This document shows, in pieces, positions 25,354 to 34,359 of a DNA stretch of 64,000 nucleotides. The position numbers and the translations under genes are program-made. A model generated the notes under the pieces. That model made no database searches. It saw only the letters and a list, made by a program, of their open reading frames with translations, and was not told where the DNA came from. Source of the stretch: Phytopseudomonas punonensis. Its GTDB lineage: Bacteria > Pseudomonadota > Gammaproteobacteria > Pseudomonadales > Pseudomonadaceae. The first letter of the stretch is position 1; every line of letters starts with the position of its first letter. The stretch spans positions 186,001-250,000 of the forward strand of contig NZ_FRBQ01000005.1 in assembly GCF_900142655.1 (NCBI RefSeq), given 5' to 3'.

Positions 25354-26126
25354 TGGCCTCAAGCATGATCACCGTTCGCAACCTGAGCAAATCCTTCAAG
25401 GGCCAGACCGTTCTCAAGGGTATCGACCTGGATATCGCCGCCGGCGAAGTCGTCGCCATCATCGGCCCCAGCGGCTCGGGCAAGACTACGCTGCTGCGCT
25501 GCCTGAACCTCCTGGAAACCCCTGACGGCGGCAGCATCCGCGTTGGCGAGATCGAGATCGATGCCGGCAAGCCGATGGGCCAGCAACAGGGGCTGATTCG
25601 CAAGCTTCGCCAGCAGGTCGGTTTCGTATTCCAGAACTTCAACCTGTTCCCCCACCGTAGCGCCTTGGAAAACGTCATCGAAGGCCCGGTGGTAGTGAAG
25701 AAGCAACCACGCGAAGCGGCAGCCGAGCGAGGCCGACAGCTGTTGGCCAAGGTTGGCCTGGCGGGCAAGGAAGATGCTTTCCCCAAGCGTTTGTCCGGTG
25801 GCCAGCAGCAACGCGTAGCGATTGCCCGCGCCCTGGCGATGGAACCGGACGTGATCCTCTTCGACGAACCGACCTCGGCACTGGACCCGGAACTGGTGGG
25901 CGAGGTGCTGGCAACCATCCGCGCCCTGGCCGAGGAAAACCGCACGCTGGTCATCGTTACCCACGAGATGAGTTTCGCCCGTGACGTGGCCAACCGGGCG
26001 ATCTTCATCGACGGCGGCGTCATTGTCGAGCAGGGCGACGCCCGCGAGCTGTTCAGCGCACCCAAGCAGGCACGCACCCAGCAATTTCTCAGCAAGTTCC
26101 TTGGCGACGCATCCGCGCGCCACTGA
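25353..26126 (+). CDS. tcyN: cystine ABC transporter ATP-binding protein
   Basis: 257 residues. Walker A IIGPSGSGKTTLLRCLNLLE, Q-loop VFQNFNLFPH, signature LSGGQQQRVAIARALAMEP, Walker B VILFDEPTSALDPELV, H-loop VTHEMSFARDV. The start ATG at 25353 shares its A with the tcyL stop. The reading frame extends upstream through tcyL in another phase, which is not coding. Its stop abuts the stop of the convergent FAD oxidoreductase with no spacer. Confidence 0.93.
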   Translation: MASSMITVRNLSKSFKGQTVLKGIDLDIAAGEVVAIIGPSGSGKTTLLRCLNLLETPDGGSIRVGEIEIDAGKPMGQQQGLIRKLRQQVGFVFQNFNLFPHRSALENVIEGPVVVKKQPREAAAERGRQLLAKVGLAGKEDAFPKRLSGGQQQRVAIARALAMEPDVILFDEPTSALDPELVGEVLATIRALAEENRTLVIVTHEMSFARDVANRAIFIDGGVIVEQGDARELFSAPKQARTQQFLSKFLGDASARH

Positions 26127-27506
26127 TCAGGGTTGGTAATAGGCATCCCACAGCCGGTTGCGAAACCGGTTGCTGGGATCCAGCTGACGTTTGAGCGCGA
26201 AGTACTCCGCTGCCCGCGGGTAACCCTGCAGAAACTGCTCGCGGCTGGCGTGAATCTGATATGGCAGGTAATGCCGACCGCCACAGCGCAAGGCAGCGGC
26301 AATCAGCTCACGCGTCCAGGCCGCGGCTTTCTGCCGCTCGCTGTCAGTCGTGCCTTGCCGGTAATAGAGCACCAACGCGAAAACTTCCCCGGGCGCCCAA
26401 CTCAGCAATGTATGCGGATCGGCCTTGGCATGGCGAATGGAGACGTTGATCAGCTTGGCCTGATGCTGATGAGTCAGGCGCGCCAGTTCGCCAACGAACC
26501 GTTCCAGCTGCGCTGGCGGCACAAAGTACTCCTGCAGTACATAACTGAAATCCGGCCCGGATATCGGCTCAAGCTCGCTCACGTCGAGGCTGGCCTCGTG
26601 GTTGCGCCATTGCACCTTGGGGCTACGGAACAGCAGTGGATCGAGCGCCGCCTCGCGCAGTTTGATGCCTGAAGAGGATTCGCTCAGGCGAATCCCCGCT
26701 CGCTGCAGATGGCTGCCCTGCCGTGCCGGGCTCAGTCGCTCCGTTTCGGTCAGTGCAGCTTCTGTTCGCCGGTAGGAAACCGCGCGCACCGTGGAAAAGT
26801 CATCGGGATAGAGAATGCCGTTGTGCATCACCAGATCGGGCTGCGAGGCTATCTCGCGATAGAACCACGGCCGATAGTCTTGCAGCGCCATCACCTGACT
26901 TTCGCGGGCAATTCGGGTGTTTTCGACCAGACCCAGGGTGGCCTCGACTATGACCCCCAGCCCACCGTAGCCACCGATCACGCCATTGAACAGCGCGGCA
27001 TTGTGGTTTGGAGTGGCGTCAATCACACGGCCATCGGCGAGCACCACGCGGATGGCCTTTACCGAGCCCACGATGGGCCCCTCGCCCACATAGCGGCCAT
27101 GCACGTTAACCGATAACGAGCCGCCCACCGTGAAATTGGCGTAGGACTGCATGATCTGCGGGGAAAGGTCATACGGGTCGATATATTCGAGTATCGCGCG
27201 CCAGGTGATGCCGCTCTGCACTCGGATCTCACGGCGTTCCGGGGAGAACTCGAGAACTTTATCCAGGCTGCGCATATCCAGCTGCAGCGCGCCGTCCGCA
27301 GCGGTCTGCCCGCCCATGCTGTAGCGCCCGCCGCCAATGCTGACGGGCCCCACGTGGCTGCGCAGCGCATCGACGATATCCTGCTCGCTGTGCGGCACGA
27401 CGATGCGCTCGACAACAATGGGATTGAGGCCGGTCACGTCATTGACCACCTCACTGGCACTAACGCCCAGACTGAGTACACACAGACACACGAGCAAACG
27501 TCGCAT
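26127..27506 (-). CDS. exported FAD-binding oxidoreductase (VAO/GlcD-type fold)
   Basis: 459 residues with an apparent Sec signal peptide (MRRLLVCLCVLSLGVSASE). The PCMH-type FAD domain shows VVPHSEQDIVDALR, VSIGGGRYSMGGQTAADGALQLDM, QSGITWRAILEYI and ANFTVGGSLSVNVHGRY, then GGYGGLGVIVEATL. The usual covalent-FAD histidine position appears to be arginine/tyrosine here, so FAD may be non-covalent. The C-terminal part (DPSNRFRNRLWDAYY) is typical of the family. Substrate unknown. It heads no clear operon but lies upstream of the TRIC gene on the same strand side of the galU-gor block. Confidence 0.8.
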   Translation of the reverse strand: MRRLLVCLCVLSLGVSASEVVNDVTGLNPIVVERIVVPHSEQDIVDALRSHVGPVSIGGGRYSMGGQTAADGALQLDMRSLDKVLEFSPERREIRVQSGITWRAILEYIDPYDLSPQIMQSYANFTVGGSLSVNVHGRYVGEGPIVGSVKAIRVVLADGRVIDATPNHNAALFNGVIGGYGGLGVIVEATLGLVENTRIARESQVMALQDYRPWFYREIASQPDLVMHNGILYPDDFSTVRAVSYRRTEAALTETERLSPARQGSHLQRAGIRLSESSSGIKLREAALDPLLFRSPKVQWRNHEASLDVSELEPISGPDFSYVLQEYFVPPAQLERFVGELARLTHQHQAKLINVSIRHAKADPHTLLSWAPGEVFALVLYYRQGTTDSERQKAAAWTRELIAAALRCGGRHYLPYQIHASREQFLQGYPRAAEYFALKRQLDPSNRFRNRLWDAYYQP

Positions 27507-27554
27507 TTACCTTCCTTGGCAATACAGATGAGTTGGCGCCAGGGCCAGACGGCC

Positions 27555-28178
27555 CTAGTCGCGGTCGAGCAGGTGAAAACGAGGCAGCGAGAAACGCCAG
27601 CGAATTGCCGCCAGGCGAATCACCAGCACAACCAGCATGGCAACCCCGGTATCCAGCCAGTGCGGGGTGTCCAGCATGCGTAGCAGCACGAAGGTCAACG
27701 CGCCGGCCAGGCAGGCGGTGGCGTAGATTTCCTTCTTGAAGATCAGCGGGATTTCGTTGCAGATCACGTCACGCATAACGCCGCCAGCGACGCCAGTCAT
27801 GATGCCCATGATCACCGCCGTGCTGGACGGCATGGCGTACTGCAGCGCCACTTCGGTACCGATCACGGTGAACACCGCCAACCCGAAGGCATCGGCGATC
27901 AGCAGGCCTTTCTCGTGAATCGGCCGGGTCATGCGCACCCAGATCACCGTGCCCAGCGCTGCCACGGTGGCGACCAGGATGTAGGTGTCGTTACGGATCC
28001 AGCTGACCGGGTGATTATCCAGAATCACGTCACGCAGGGTGCCGCCGCCAAGCGCAGTGATGATGGCAATCACCAGCACGCCGAACAGATCCATGGACTT
28101 GCGCCCGGCCATCAGCGCGCCGGTGATGGCGAATACCGCCACGCCGAACAAGTCCGAAAAATAGAACAGCTGGCTCAT
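27555..28178 (-). CDS. TRIC-family cation channel (YicG-like)
   Basis: 207 residues with about seven membrane helices in two repeats, each containing a conserved glycine-rich turn: ALGGGTLRDVILD in the first and GVAGGVMRDVICNEIP in the second. This is the trimeric intracellular cation channel family (formerly UPF0126). Start at ATG 28178, 7 bp after the gor stop; a TTG six bases upstream is less likely. Probably co-transcribed with gor, as is common in pseudomonads. Confidence 0.88.
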   Translation of the reverse strand: MSQLFYFSDLFGVAVFAITGALMAGRKSMDLFGVLVIAIITALGGGTLRDVILDNHPVSWIRNDTYILVATVAALGTVIWVRMTRPIHEKGLLIADAFGLAVFTVIGTEVALQYAMPSSTAVIMGIMTGVAGGVMRDVICNEIPLIFKKEIYATACLAGALTFVLLRMLDTPHWLDTGVAMLVVLVIRLAAIRWRFSLPRFHLLDRD

Positions 28179-28185
28179 CGACAAG

Positions 28186-29541
28186 TCAGTTCACCGGCGT
28201 ACGCAGCGTGACGAACTCTTCGGCCGAGCTTGGGTGAACGCCGATGGTTTCGTCGAACACCTGCTTGGTCGCGCCGGCCTTCAACGCAATAGCCAGGCCC
28301 TGAACGATTTCGCCGGCATCGGGGCCGACCATGTGGCAGCCCAGCACGCGATCCGTCTTGGCATCGACCACCAGTTTCATCAGCGTACGCTCTTCGCTTT
28401 CGGTCAGCGTCAGCTTCATCGGCCGGAAGCGGCTCTCGAAGATTTTCACCTCGTGCCCGGCCTCGCGCGCCTGCTCTTCGCTGAGCCCGACGGTGCCGAT
28501 ATTGGGCAGGCTGAACACCGCCGTCGGGATCATCCGATAGTCGACCTTGCGGTACTCGTCCGGCTTGAACAGACGACGCGCCACCGCCATGCCTTCGGCC
28601 AGCGCCACGGGGGTGAGCTGCACGCGGCCGATCACGTCACCGATGGCCAGGATCGACGGCGCCGTGGTCTGGTACTCGTCATCGACCTTGATATAGCCCT
28701 TGTCGTCCAGGCTGACGGAGGTGTTCTCTAGCCCCAGATTGTCGAGCATCGGCCGGCGACCGGTGGCGTAGAAGATGCAGTCGGCCTGCAGCGTGCGGCC
28801 ATCCTTGAGGGTGGCCTCGAGGCTGCCGTCGGCCTGCTTGTCGATACGCGCGATATCGGTATTGAACTGCACGTCCAGGCCACGCTTGCCCAGTTCTTCA
28901 TGCAGGTGGGTGCGCAGGGAATTGTCGAAGCCGCGCAGGAACAGGTCGCCGCGGTATAGCAGCGAGGTCTGCGCGCCGAGGCCGTTGAAAATCGACGCGA
29001 ACTCCACGGCGATATAACCGCCGCCCACCACCAGCACGCGCTCTGGCAGCTCTTCGAGGAAGAACGCCTGGTTGGAGTTGATCGCGTGCTCATGACCCGG
29101 GATCTCTGGAATATGGGGCCAGCCGCCAGTGGCGATCAGAATGCGCTCGGCGCTGTAGGTCTTGCCGTCGACCTCCACCCGGTGCTCGTCGAGCAGGCGC
29201 GCATGGCCCTCGAGCAGGGTCACACCGCTGCCCACCAGCAGCTTGCGGTAGATGCCATTGAGGCGTTCGATTTCGCGGTTCTTGTTGGCGATCAGCGTCG
29301 GCCAGCTGAAACTGGCCTGGCCGGGCGTCCAGCCAAAGCCTTCGGCATGCTCGAACTCGTCGGCAAACTGCGCGCCATAGACCAACAGCTTTTTCGGCAC
29401 GCAGCCGACATTGACGCAGGTGCCGCCCAGATACCGGCTTTCCGCCACGGCAACCCGGGCGCCGTAGCCCGCCGAGAAGCGCGCCGCACGCACGCCGCCG
29501 GAGCCAGCACCGATTACAAACAGATCGAAATCGTAGGTCAT
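28186..29541 (-). CDS. gor: glutathione-disulfide reductase
   Basis: 451-residue cytoplasmic flavoenzyme reducing GSSG with NADPH. FAD motif [15 protein letters not shown] at residues 9-23, redox-active disulfide [13 protein letters not shown] (C42, C47), NADPH motif [15 protein letters not shown], second FAD motif SILAIGDV and the catalytic C-terminal [18 protein letters not shown] precedes the ATG at 29541. Divergent from the glyoxalase-like gene; the galU-VOC-gor-TRIC arrangement is a known Pseudomonas neighbourhood. Confidence 0.95.
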   Translation of the reverse strand: MTYDFDLFVIGAGSGGVRAARFSAGYGARVAVAESRYLGGTCVNVGCVPKKLLVYGAQFADEFEHAEGFGWTPGQASFSWPTLIANKNREIERLNGIYRKLLVGSGVTLLEGHARLLDEHRVEVDGKTYSAERILIATGGWPHIPEIPGHEHAINSNQAFFLEELPERVLVVGGGYIAVEFASIFNGLGAQTSLLYRGDLFLRGFDNSLRTHLHEELGKRGLDVQFNTDIARIDKQADGSLEATLKDGRTLQADCIFYATGRRPMLDNLGLENTSVSLDDKGYIKVDDEYQTTAPSILAIGDVIGRVQLTPVALAEGMAVARRLFKPDEYRKVDYRMIPTAVFSLPNIGTVGLSEEQAREAGHEVKIFESRFRPMKLTLTESEERTLMKLVVDAKTDRVLGCHMVGPDAGEIVQGLAIALKAGATKQVFDETIGVHPSSAEEFVTLRTPVN

Positions 29542-29659
29542 AACAGCCTCCTGAACAGATGCAGAGCATACCGCAAACGCAACGCCCTGCCCGCCTGGCA
29601 CATGGCGCAAACTTGTCGGCGGCCGGATGGGTCTAGAGGCTTAACAAAGGAGCACGACC

Positions 29660-30082
29660 ATGCGCCCGATTCTTACCCACCTTGCCCTGCACGTACCGGA
29701 CCTGCAGGCCTGCATCGACTTCTACGAAGACTTCTGCGGCATGCGGGTCATCCACCGTCGCCTTGGCAAGGGCTCGCAGATCGTGTGGATGGCCGAGCCC
29801 GGCCGTGAGAGCGAGTTCATCTTCGTGATCATGCCTGGCGGCGAAGCGCGGCAGTTAGCGGCCAACGATTACAGCCACTTCGGCTTCGCCCTGCAGAGCC
29901 GCGAAGAAGTCGATGCAATGGTCGCCAAAGCCCAGGCAGCCGGGTGCCTGCTCTGGGCACAGCGCGACGAACCGTATCCGGTGGGCTATTACTGTGGCAT
30001 ACGTGACCCGGCTGGTCATCAGATCGAATTCAGCTATGGCCAGCCACTGGGTCCGGGCGCCAAACCGATCAATGAGGGCTGA
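29660..30082 (+). CDS. VOC superfamily protein (glyoxalase/bleomycin-resistance fold)
   Basis: 140-residue single-domain metalloenzyme-like protein. THLALHVPDLQACIDFYEDFCGMRVIHRR at the N-terminus and YYCGIRDPAGHQIEFSYGQPLG at the C-terminus give the two paired beta-alpha-beta modules; candidate metal ligands are H8 and the C-terminal glutamate in IEFS. Exact activity unknown; lactoylglutathione lyase is a possibility given gor beside it. AAAGGAG precedes the ATG. A bidirectional terminator separates it from galU copy 2. Confidence 0.85.
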   Translation: MRPILTHLALHVPDLQACIDFYEDFCGMRVIHRRLGKGSQIVWMAEPGRESEFIFVIMPGGEARQLAANDYSHFGFALQSREEVDAMVAKAQAAGCLLWAQRDEPYPVGYYCGIRDPAGHQIEFSYGQPLGPGAKPINEG

Positions 30083-30084
30083 AA

Positions 30085-30114
30085 CAAGAAAACCGCCAGA
30101 AGGCGGTTTTCTTG
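30085..30114. terminator. bidirectional terminator between VOC gene and galU copy 2
   Basis: Thirteen-base arms (CAAGAAAACCGCC and GGCGGTTTTCTTG) with a 4-nt loop and T-rich flanks on both strands, located between two convergent stop codons. Confidence 0.88.
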
Positions 30115-30129
30115 CGCTAGCGAATGGCG

Positions 30130-30966
30130 TTAGCCCTTGCCAGTCTTGTACAGGTGCTCGAAGCAGAAGTTAGTCGCCTCGATATAGCCCTCGGCGCCAC
30201 CGCAGTCGAAGCGCTGGCCCTTGAACTTGTAAGCCAGCACGCAGCCGTCCTGGGCCTGCTTCATCAGCGCGTCGGTAATCTGGATCTCGCCACCCTTGCC
30301 TGGCTCGGTGTTTTCGATCAGCTCGAAGATATCCGGGGTCAGGATGTAGCGACCGATGATCGCCAGGTTCGACGGTGCATCTTCGGACTTGGGCTTCTCG
30401 ACCATGCTGTTTACCCGGAAGATGTCGTCGCGGATCATCTCGCCGGCGATCACGCCGTACTTGTGGATCTCGTCCATCGGCACTTCCTGCACCGCCACGA
30501 TCGAGCAGCGGAACTGGTTGTACAGCTTGACCATCTGGGTCAGCACGCTGTCGCCTTCGAGGTTCAGGCACAGGTCGTCGGCCAGCACCACGGCGAACGG
30601 CTCGTCACCGATCAGCGGGCGGCCGCTGAGGATGGCATGGCCCAGGCCCTTCATTTCCACCTGGCGGGTATAGGAGAAGGTGCAGTTGTCGATCAGGCGG
30701 CGAATGCCGACCAGGTACTTTTCCTTGTCGGTATTGCGGATCTGCTCTTCCAGCTCGTAACTGATGTCGAAGTGGTCTTCCAGCGAACGCTTGCCGCGAC
30801 CGGTCACCATGGCGATTTCGGTAAGCCCGGCCGACAGCGCTTCCTCCACACCGTACTGGATCAACGGCTTGTTCACGATTGGCAGCATTTCCTTGGGCAT
30901 GGCCTTGGTTGCCGGGAGAAAACGGGTGCCGTAGCCAGCGGCAGGAAACAAGCATTTCTTGATCAT
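30130..30966 (-). CDS. galU: UTP-glucose-1-phosphate uridylyltransferase, copy 2
   Basis: 278 residues, same motifs as copy 1 (AAGYGTRFLPATKAMPKEMLP, VLADDLCLNLEGD, EKPKSEDAPSNLA). Differences from copy 1 are scattered and mostly conservative (for example V/I and T/K near residues 30-33, and the last six residues). This copy is in the expected core location with gor and the VOC gene, so it is most likely the ancestral housekeeping enzyme that supplies UDP-glucose for LPS and exopolysaccharide. Confidence 0.96.
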   Translation of the reverse strand: MIKKCLFPAAGYGTRFLPATKAMPKEMLPIVNKPLIQYGVEEALSAGLTEIAMVTGRGKRSLEDHFDISYELEEQIRNTDKEKYLVGIRRLIDNCTFSYTRQVEMKGLGHAILSGRPLIGDEPFAVVLADDLCLNLEGDSVLTQMVKLYNQFRCSIVAVQEVPMDEIHKYGVIAGEMIRDDIFRVNSMVEKPKSEDAPSNLAIIGRYILTPDIFELIENTEPGKGGEIQITDALMKQAQDGCVLAYKFKGQRFDCGGAEGYIEATNFCFEHLYKTGKG

Positions 30967-31113
30967 GGAAGTCCCTGAATGAGAGAGGGTTATCGACGCC
31001 GCAGCAGTCTAGCAGGACGCACACGGCTTACAACGGGAGCAACGTAAACACCTCAAACGTTTATGCAGCAGGGCAGTCACAACCTGTGAAACCCACCGCA
31101 ACGCGAGGTTCGC

Positions 31114-31365
31114 ATGTCCATCGACAATGACCTGAAGAAAGAAGTTCTCACTCGTCTGCTGCACGCTCACCCTGCCGGGCTCGGCAAAGAGGTGCTGGAC
31201 AACTTCCGAGGCGAGCACGCTGTCGCCGATATGCTCAAGCATCTGCAGCAAAACGGGCTTATTCACGATGGCGCCCTATCGGAAAACGCCGGTGAATTGT
31301 CCATCCACTATCCGATCAAGCTCAGTGCATCTGGCGTCGAAACAGCCAAACAGCTCGATGCCTGA
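31114..31365 (+). CDS. small conserved hypothetical protein, possible winged-helix fold
   Basis: 83 residues: DLKKEVLTRLLHAHPAGLGKEVL, FRGEHAVADMLKHLQQNGLIHDG and SIHYPIKLSASGVETAKQLD look like the helix-turn-helix and wing of a small DNA-binding or dimerising domain, but that is only a shape argument. Cytoplasmic, no signal peptide. Divergent from galU copy 2 with a ribosome-like GAGG before the ATG. Confidence 0.7.
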   Translation: MSIDNDLKKEVLTRLLHAHPAGLGKEVLDNFRGEHAVADMLKHLQQNGLIHDGALSENAGELSIHYPIKLSASGVETAKQLDA

Positions 31366-31576
31366 TCAGCTGCTGTAGCAGCCTCCGCTACCGGCGCCGT
31401 TTTCTCGTCCTGGGGAAGCGGCGTTCAGCTATTACTAGCCACGCAAATCCGCCTATTGGGTGCCCATAAATACTGTAGACTCCCGCGCCGCGCGCAGCCG
31501 CGAACGGCCGTTGCAGAGCGCTCGCTTGCAGCCCGTCCCGCGCACAGCCTACTCAGTATTTTCTGGAACACCGCTC

Positions 31577-32365
31577 ATGAAACACTCCGCTACCTCCCTG
31601 CTCCTGGCGGGCAGCCTGCTGGCTCCTGTCGAAGCCATGGCCGACCTGCTGCTGTGGCAGGACAACAGCCTGACCTACCTCAACGGTATCGACTTCAAGA
31701 TCGACCCGCCACGCCAGCAAACGCTGACTTTCGAGCACTCAAGCGGCTGGAGCTTCGGGGATCTGTTCCTGTTCGTCGACGGCATCAAATACAACACCGA
31801 AGCCAACAATGGCGCCGGTGATGGCCATACGTTCTACGGCGAGCTCAGCCCCCGCTTGTCGTTCGGCAAGATCAGCGGAGCCGATCTATCGTTCGGCCCG
31901 ATCAAGGATGTGTTGTTGGCAGCCACCTATGAATTCGGTGAAGACGATGTCGACGCGTACCTGCTCGGGCCGGCAGTGGATCTGGCAATTCCCGGTTTTG
32001 ACTACTTCCAGCTGAACACCTACCTGCGCCGACCGGATGGCAAACGCGACGGTCGCAACGTCTGGCAGATCACTCCGGCATGGAGCTACACGATCCCGGC
32101 CGGCAAGTCCGATGTGGTGATCGATGGTTTCATCGACTGGGTGGTGGACAACGACGACAGCTATCACGCCAACCTGCACATCAACCCCCAGATCAAGTAC
32201 GACCTGGCCAAAGCCATGGGCTGGGGTCAGAAATTCTACGTTGGCGTGGAATACGACTACTGGAAGCACAAGTACGGTATCGACAACGACAGCTCGCTGA
32301 GCAAAGACATTTTAGGCGGCACCAACCAGAGCGCTATCAGCCTACTGGTCAAGGCACACTTCTAA
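31577..32365 (+). CDS. Tsx/OmpK-family outer-membrane nucleoside channel
   Basis: 262 residues; signal peptide MKHSATSLLLAGSLLAPVEAMA. The mature protein begins DLLLWQDNSLTYLNGIDFKIDPPRQQTLTFEHSSGWSFGDLFLFVDG, the conserved Tsx opening, and alternates aromatic and polar residues in beta-strands to a terminal phenylalanine (SLLVKAHF), as expected for an outer-membrane barrel. Nucleoside uptake is inferred from the family. Start at 31577 is set by the signal peptide; the ribosome site is weak. The 117-bp upstream stretch is unusually GC-rich. Confidence 0.88.
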   Translation: MKHSATSLLLAGSLLAPVEAMADLLLWQDNSLTYLNGIDFKIDPPRQQTLTFEHSSGWSFGDLFLFVDGIKYNTEANNGAGDGHTFYGELSPRLSFGKISGADLSFGPIKDVLLAATYEFGEDDVDAYLLGPAVDLAIPGFDYFQLNTYLRRPDGKRDGRNVWQITPAWSYTIPAGKSDVVIDGFIDWVVDNDDSYHANLHINPQIKYDLAKAMGWGQKFYVGVEYDYWKHKYGIDNDSSLSKDILGGTNQSAISLLVKAHF

Positions 32366-32421
32366 AACGGCTAAGAACCAGAAGCTCGTCGAGCTCGGCG
32401 GGCTTTTGTCATCCATGCCGC

Positions 32422-33024
32422 TCAGTCGAGCAGCACGTGTGCTGCCGCATCAGTGGCGAGCAGGCTGTATTGATGAAGGCTCAGATAGCGCCCATCCTTG
32501 CACTCAACGTCGCGCAGCGTGCCTTCGAGGGTGAAACCCTGCGCTTCGATCAGCCTGCAACTGGCGATATTTTCCGGTTCTATATCTGCATGTACGCGAT
32601 GCACGCTCATGTGCCGGAAGGCATATCGTAAAATCGCAGGCAGCGCCTGGCTTAGCAAACCACGCCGCCAGTAATCAGGAAGCAACCAATAGCCTACGTC
32701 GACGCTGTGATGTTGGTGGCTCCAGTCATTGAAGCCGCAGGCGCCCATTAACAGGTCGCCATCGCGGCTGGCAACGGCCCACCATATTCCTCTTCTATCC
32801 CTGAGCAAGCTCTCGTACCACTGCATCTGCTCGCGGGTAGCGCAAAGGCTATCGTAGGAAACACCGTAGTGAGCAATCACCTGGGGGTGAGACAGCCCGG
32901 CATACACACGCTCGATATCATCAGGACGAATGCACCGCAAAATGCAGTCTGCAAGGGTGAATTCGGGGAATAGGCTGGCTTCACTGTGCATGTATAACCC
33001 GAAGCGCCAGGCTGGCACGATCAT
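32422..33024 (-). CDS. GNAT-family N-acetyltransferase (RimJ/RimL type)
   Basis: 200 residues. LRCIRPDDIERVYAGLSHPQV, GACGFNDWSHQHHSVDVGYWLLPDYWRRGLLSQAL (acetyl-CoA-binding motif with a modified RxxGxG/A), and ENIASCRLIEAQGFTLEGTLRD are typical of Rim-like acetyltransferases that modify protein N-termini or small amines. The true start is uncertain: 33024 has no ribosome site and an ATG at 32991 is equally possible. Confidence 0.82.
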   Translation of the reverse strand: MIVPAWRFGLYMHSEASLFPEFTLADCILRCIRPDDIERVYAGLSHPQVIAHYGVSYDSLCATREQMQWYESLLRDRRGIWWAVASRDGDLLMGACGFNDWSHQHHSVDVGYWLLPDYWRRGLLSQALPAILRYAFRHMSVHRVHADIEPENIASCRLIEAQGFTLEGTLRDVECKDGRYLSLHQYSLLATDAAAHVLLD

Positions 33025-33082
33025 GGAAAACTAATGATTAGAAAAACAAGGAGCGCAGGCTTCGCAGAGGCCAACGCGGAGA

Positions 33083-33169
33083 TGGTGCCCCGAGCCGGAA
33101 TCGAACCGGCAAGGCCTTGCGGCCGGCAGATTTTAAGTCTGCTGTGTTTACCAATTTCACCATCGGGGC
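33083..33169 (-). tRNA. tRNA-Leu (UAA)
   Basis: An 87-nt class II tRNA with encoded CCA. The acceptor stem GCCCCGA pairs with TCGGGGC, the anticodon stem GCAGA/TCTGC carries loop CTTAAAA giving anticodon TAA, the variable arm is long, and the T arm is CCGGTTCGATTCCGG. It stands alone, 3.3 kb from tRNA-Cys and tRNA-Gly. Confidence 0.96.
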
Positions 33170-33233
33170 GGCGAAATCTGCGAGGGCAGGACTATATACA
33201 CCCCCAGGCAACGCCGCAAGTTTAAAGCGCGCA

Positions 33234-33266
33234 ATAAAAAACCTCGCAAATCAGTGATCTACGAGG
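33234..33266 (-). terminator. terminator for the DUF883 gene
   Basis: On the minus strand a stem CCTCG/CGAGG with a partly paired interior is followed by TTTTTTATT. It lies beyond the DUF883 gene and before tRNA-Leu. Confidence 0.65.
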
Positions 33267-33312
33267 CTGTACGCTGAGCTACCGATAAGTAGCTACAACC
33301 GCATTAATGCGG

Positions 33313-33338
33313 CAGGCCGCGCTGTGAAGCGCGGCCTG
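33313..33338 (-). repeat. strong GC hairpin downstream of the DUF883 gene
   Basis: Perfect 11-bp stem CAGGCCGCGCT with loop GTGA, 10 bp after the stop codon. No T-run follows, so it may stabilise the transcript end ahead of the terminator at 33234-33266. Confidence 0.6.
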
Positions 33339-33348
33339 ACCTGATCCC

Positions 33349-33684
33349 TTACTTGCTGCTGCGGCCAACCAACAGACCGATCAGCAGACCAAAGCCGGAA
33401 GCCACCGCCACCGAGGTCCAAGGATTGCTTTCGATGCGATCCTGAGCATTACCGATGGTCTCGCGACCCAATTCGACAGCCTCACGGCTTTTTTCAGTGA
33501 TCGAACCTTTGGCCTCATTCAGCAGCGCAATAACCTTCTCGCGAGCTTCATGAGCCTTGTCGCCGGAAAAGGACTCCGCATCACCCAACGCCTTGCTGGC
33601 TTGATCGAGAAGCTTCTTCAATTCCTTGGCGCTTTCCTGTTGAAACTGATCCAGGCCGCTCTCAAGCGAAGTTTTACGTGCCAT
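33349..33684 (-). CDS. DUF883 (ElaB/YqjD-like) membrane-anchored protein
   Basis: 111 residues. A long amphipathic helix (ESGLDQFQQESAKELKKLLDQASKALGDAE, then KAHEAREKVIALLNEAKGSITEKSREAVELGRETI) is followed by NPWTSVAVASGFGLLIGLLVGRSSK, a C-terminal membrane anchor ending in basic residues. This is the ElaB/YqjD arrangement; E. coli members bind ribosomes and the inner membrane in stationary phase. The start at 33684 follows GGAG; an ATG at 33699 precedes that site. Confidence 0.88.
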   Translation of the reverse strand: MARKTSLESGLDQFQQESAKELKKLLDQASKALGDAESFSGDKAHEAREKVIALLNEAKGSITEKSREAVELGRETIGNAQDRIESNPWTSVAVASGFGLLIGLLVGRSSK

Positions 33685-33776
33685 TAGCGAGTGCTCCATA
33701 ACAGTGATTGACGATATTTGGAGATACCGCCAGCCGCCAGAGTTCAGGCTTTTTACCGCCTATCTGCTTTCTAGAC

Positions 33777-34028
33777 TCATGCATCAAGCGGAATGACACC
33801 CGTGTGGGCCACATATTCGCCGGCCATGCCGCGCACCCGCGCGCGCAGATCAAAGGGCATATCTGACTTGAAGGTCACCTCATGCCCGATCAACTGGCCG
33901 CTCTCGCCAACACGCTCGCGCTCCTCCTGCATCCAGGTCAGTAGCTCGTCTTCAGTCAACCCGAGCTCTTCAGCCAGCAATGCATTGAAACGTTCAAGAT
34001 CCAAGCCATCGAATTTTCCGCCATCCAT
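33777..34028 (-). CDS. small acidic hypothetical protein
   Basis: 83 residues beginning MDGGKFDGLDLERFNALLAEELGLTEDELLTWMQEERERVG, strongly acidic and probably helical, with a more beta-like end (GHEVTFKSDMPFDLRARVRGMAGEYVAHTGVIPLD). Function unknown. The ATG at 34028 is preferred for its GGAGG site at good spacing; an in-frame start at 34070 is also open. Confidence 0.65.
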   Translation of the reverse strand: MDGGKFDGLDLERFNALLAEELGLTEDELLTWMQEERERVGESGQLIGHEVTFKSDMPFDLRARVRGMAGEYVAHTGVIPLDA

Positions 34029-34107
34029 CTCATCGCCCTCCTCAATCAATCTTGCTAATTGAGGCCGCAAGTTCGGCCAGGCAGTTCACTGTATCTGACC
34101 AACCTGC

Positions 34108-34359
34108 TCAGGCTTGGCGTTTAACGCTGCCGCAATTCAACGTGCGCAGATCTTGGCGCAGCTGCATCACCAGTTGCGAGATCTGCCGTGATGTCGACAG
34201 CTCTGATCGCGAGATTCCCGTGACATTCAGGTACACCTGAGCCGTAACCGGATCCCTGATCTGAATCGTCACCGACTCACTGCCATCAATGGAGCAACTG
34301 CACGCCAACGGCAAAAACGCACACTCGACAATATGACGCTGCTCGAGAACGGACATCAT
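34108..34359 (-). CDS. DUF1652 family protein
   Basis: 83 residues: MSVLEQRHIVECAFLPLACSCSIDGSESVTIQIRD, then VYLNVTGISRSELSTSRQISQLVMQLRQDL. This matches the DUF1652 family, small proteins almost restricted to Pseudomonas, with unknown function. Strong AAGGAG ribosome site before the ATG. Same orientation as its neighbours, but 79 bp from the next gene, so probably its own transcript. Confidence 0.8.
   Translation of the reverse strand: MMSVLEQRHIVECAFLPLACSCSIDGSESVTIQIRDPVTAQVYLNVTGISRSELSTSRQISQLVMQLRQDLRTLNCGSVKRQA

Noticed and set aside
33083..33348. Integration site (att duplication) at tRNA-Leu
   Set aside because: No direct repeat of the tRNA 3' end is seen within 3.5 kb and no integrase gene is present.
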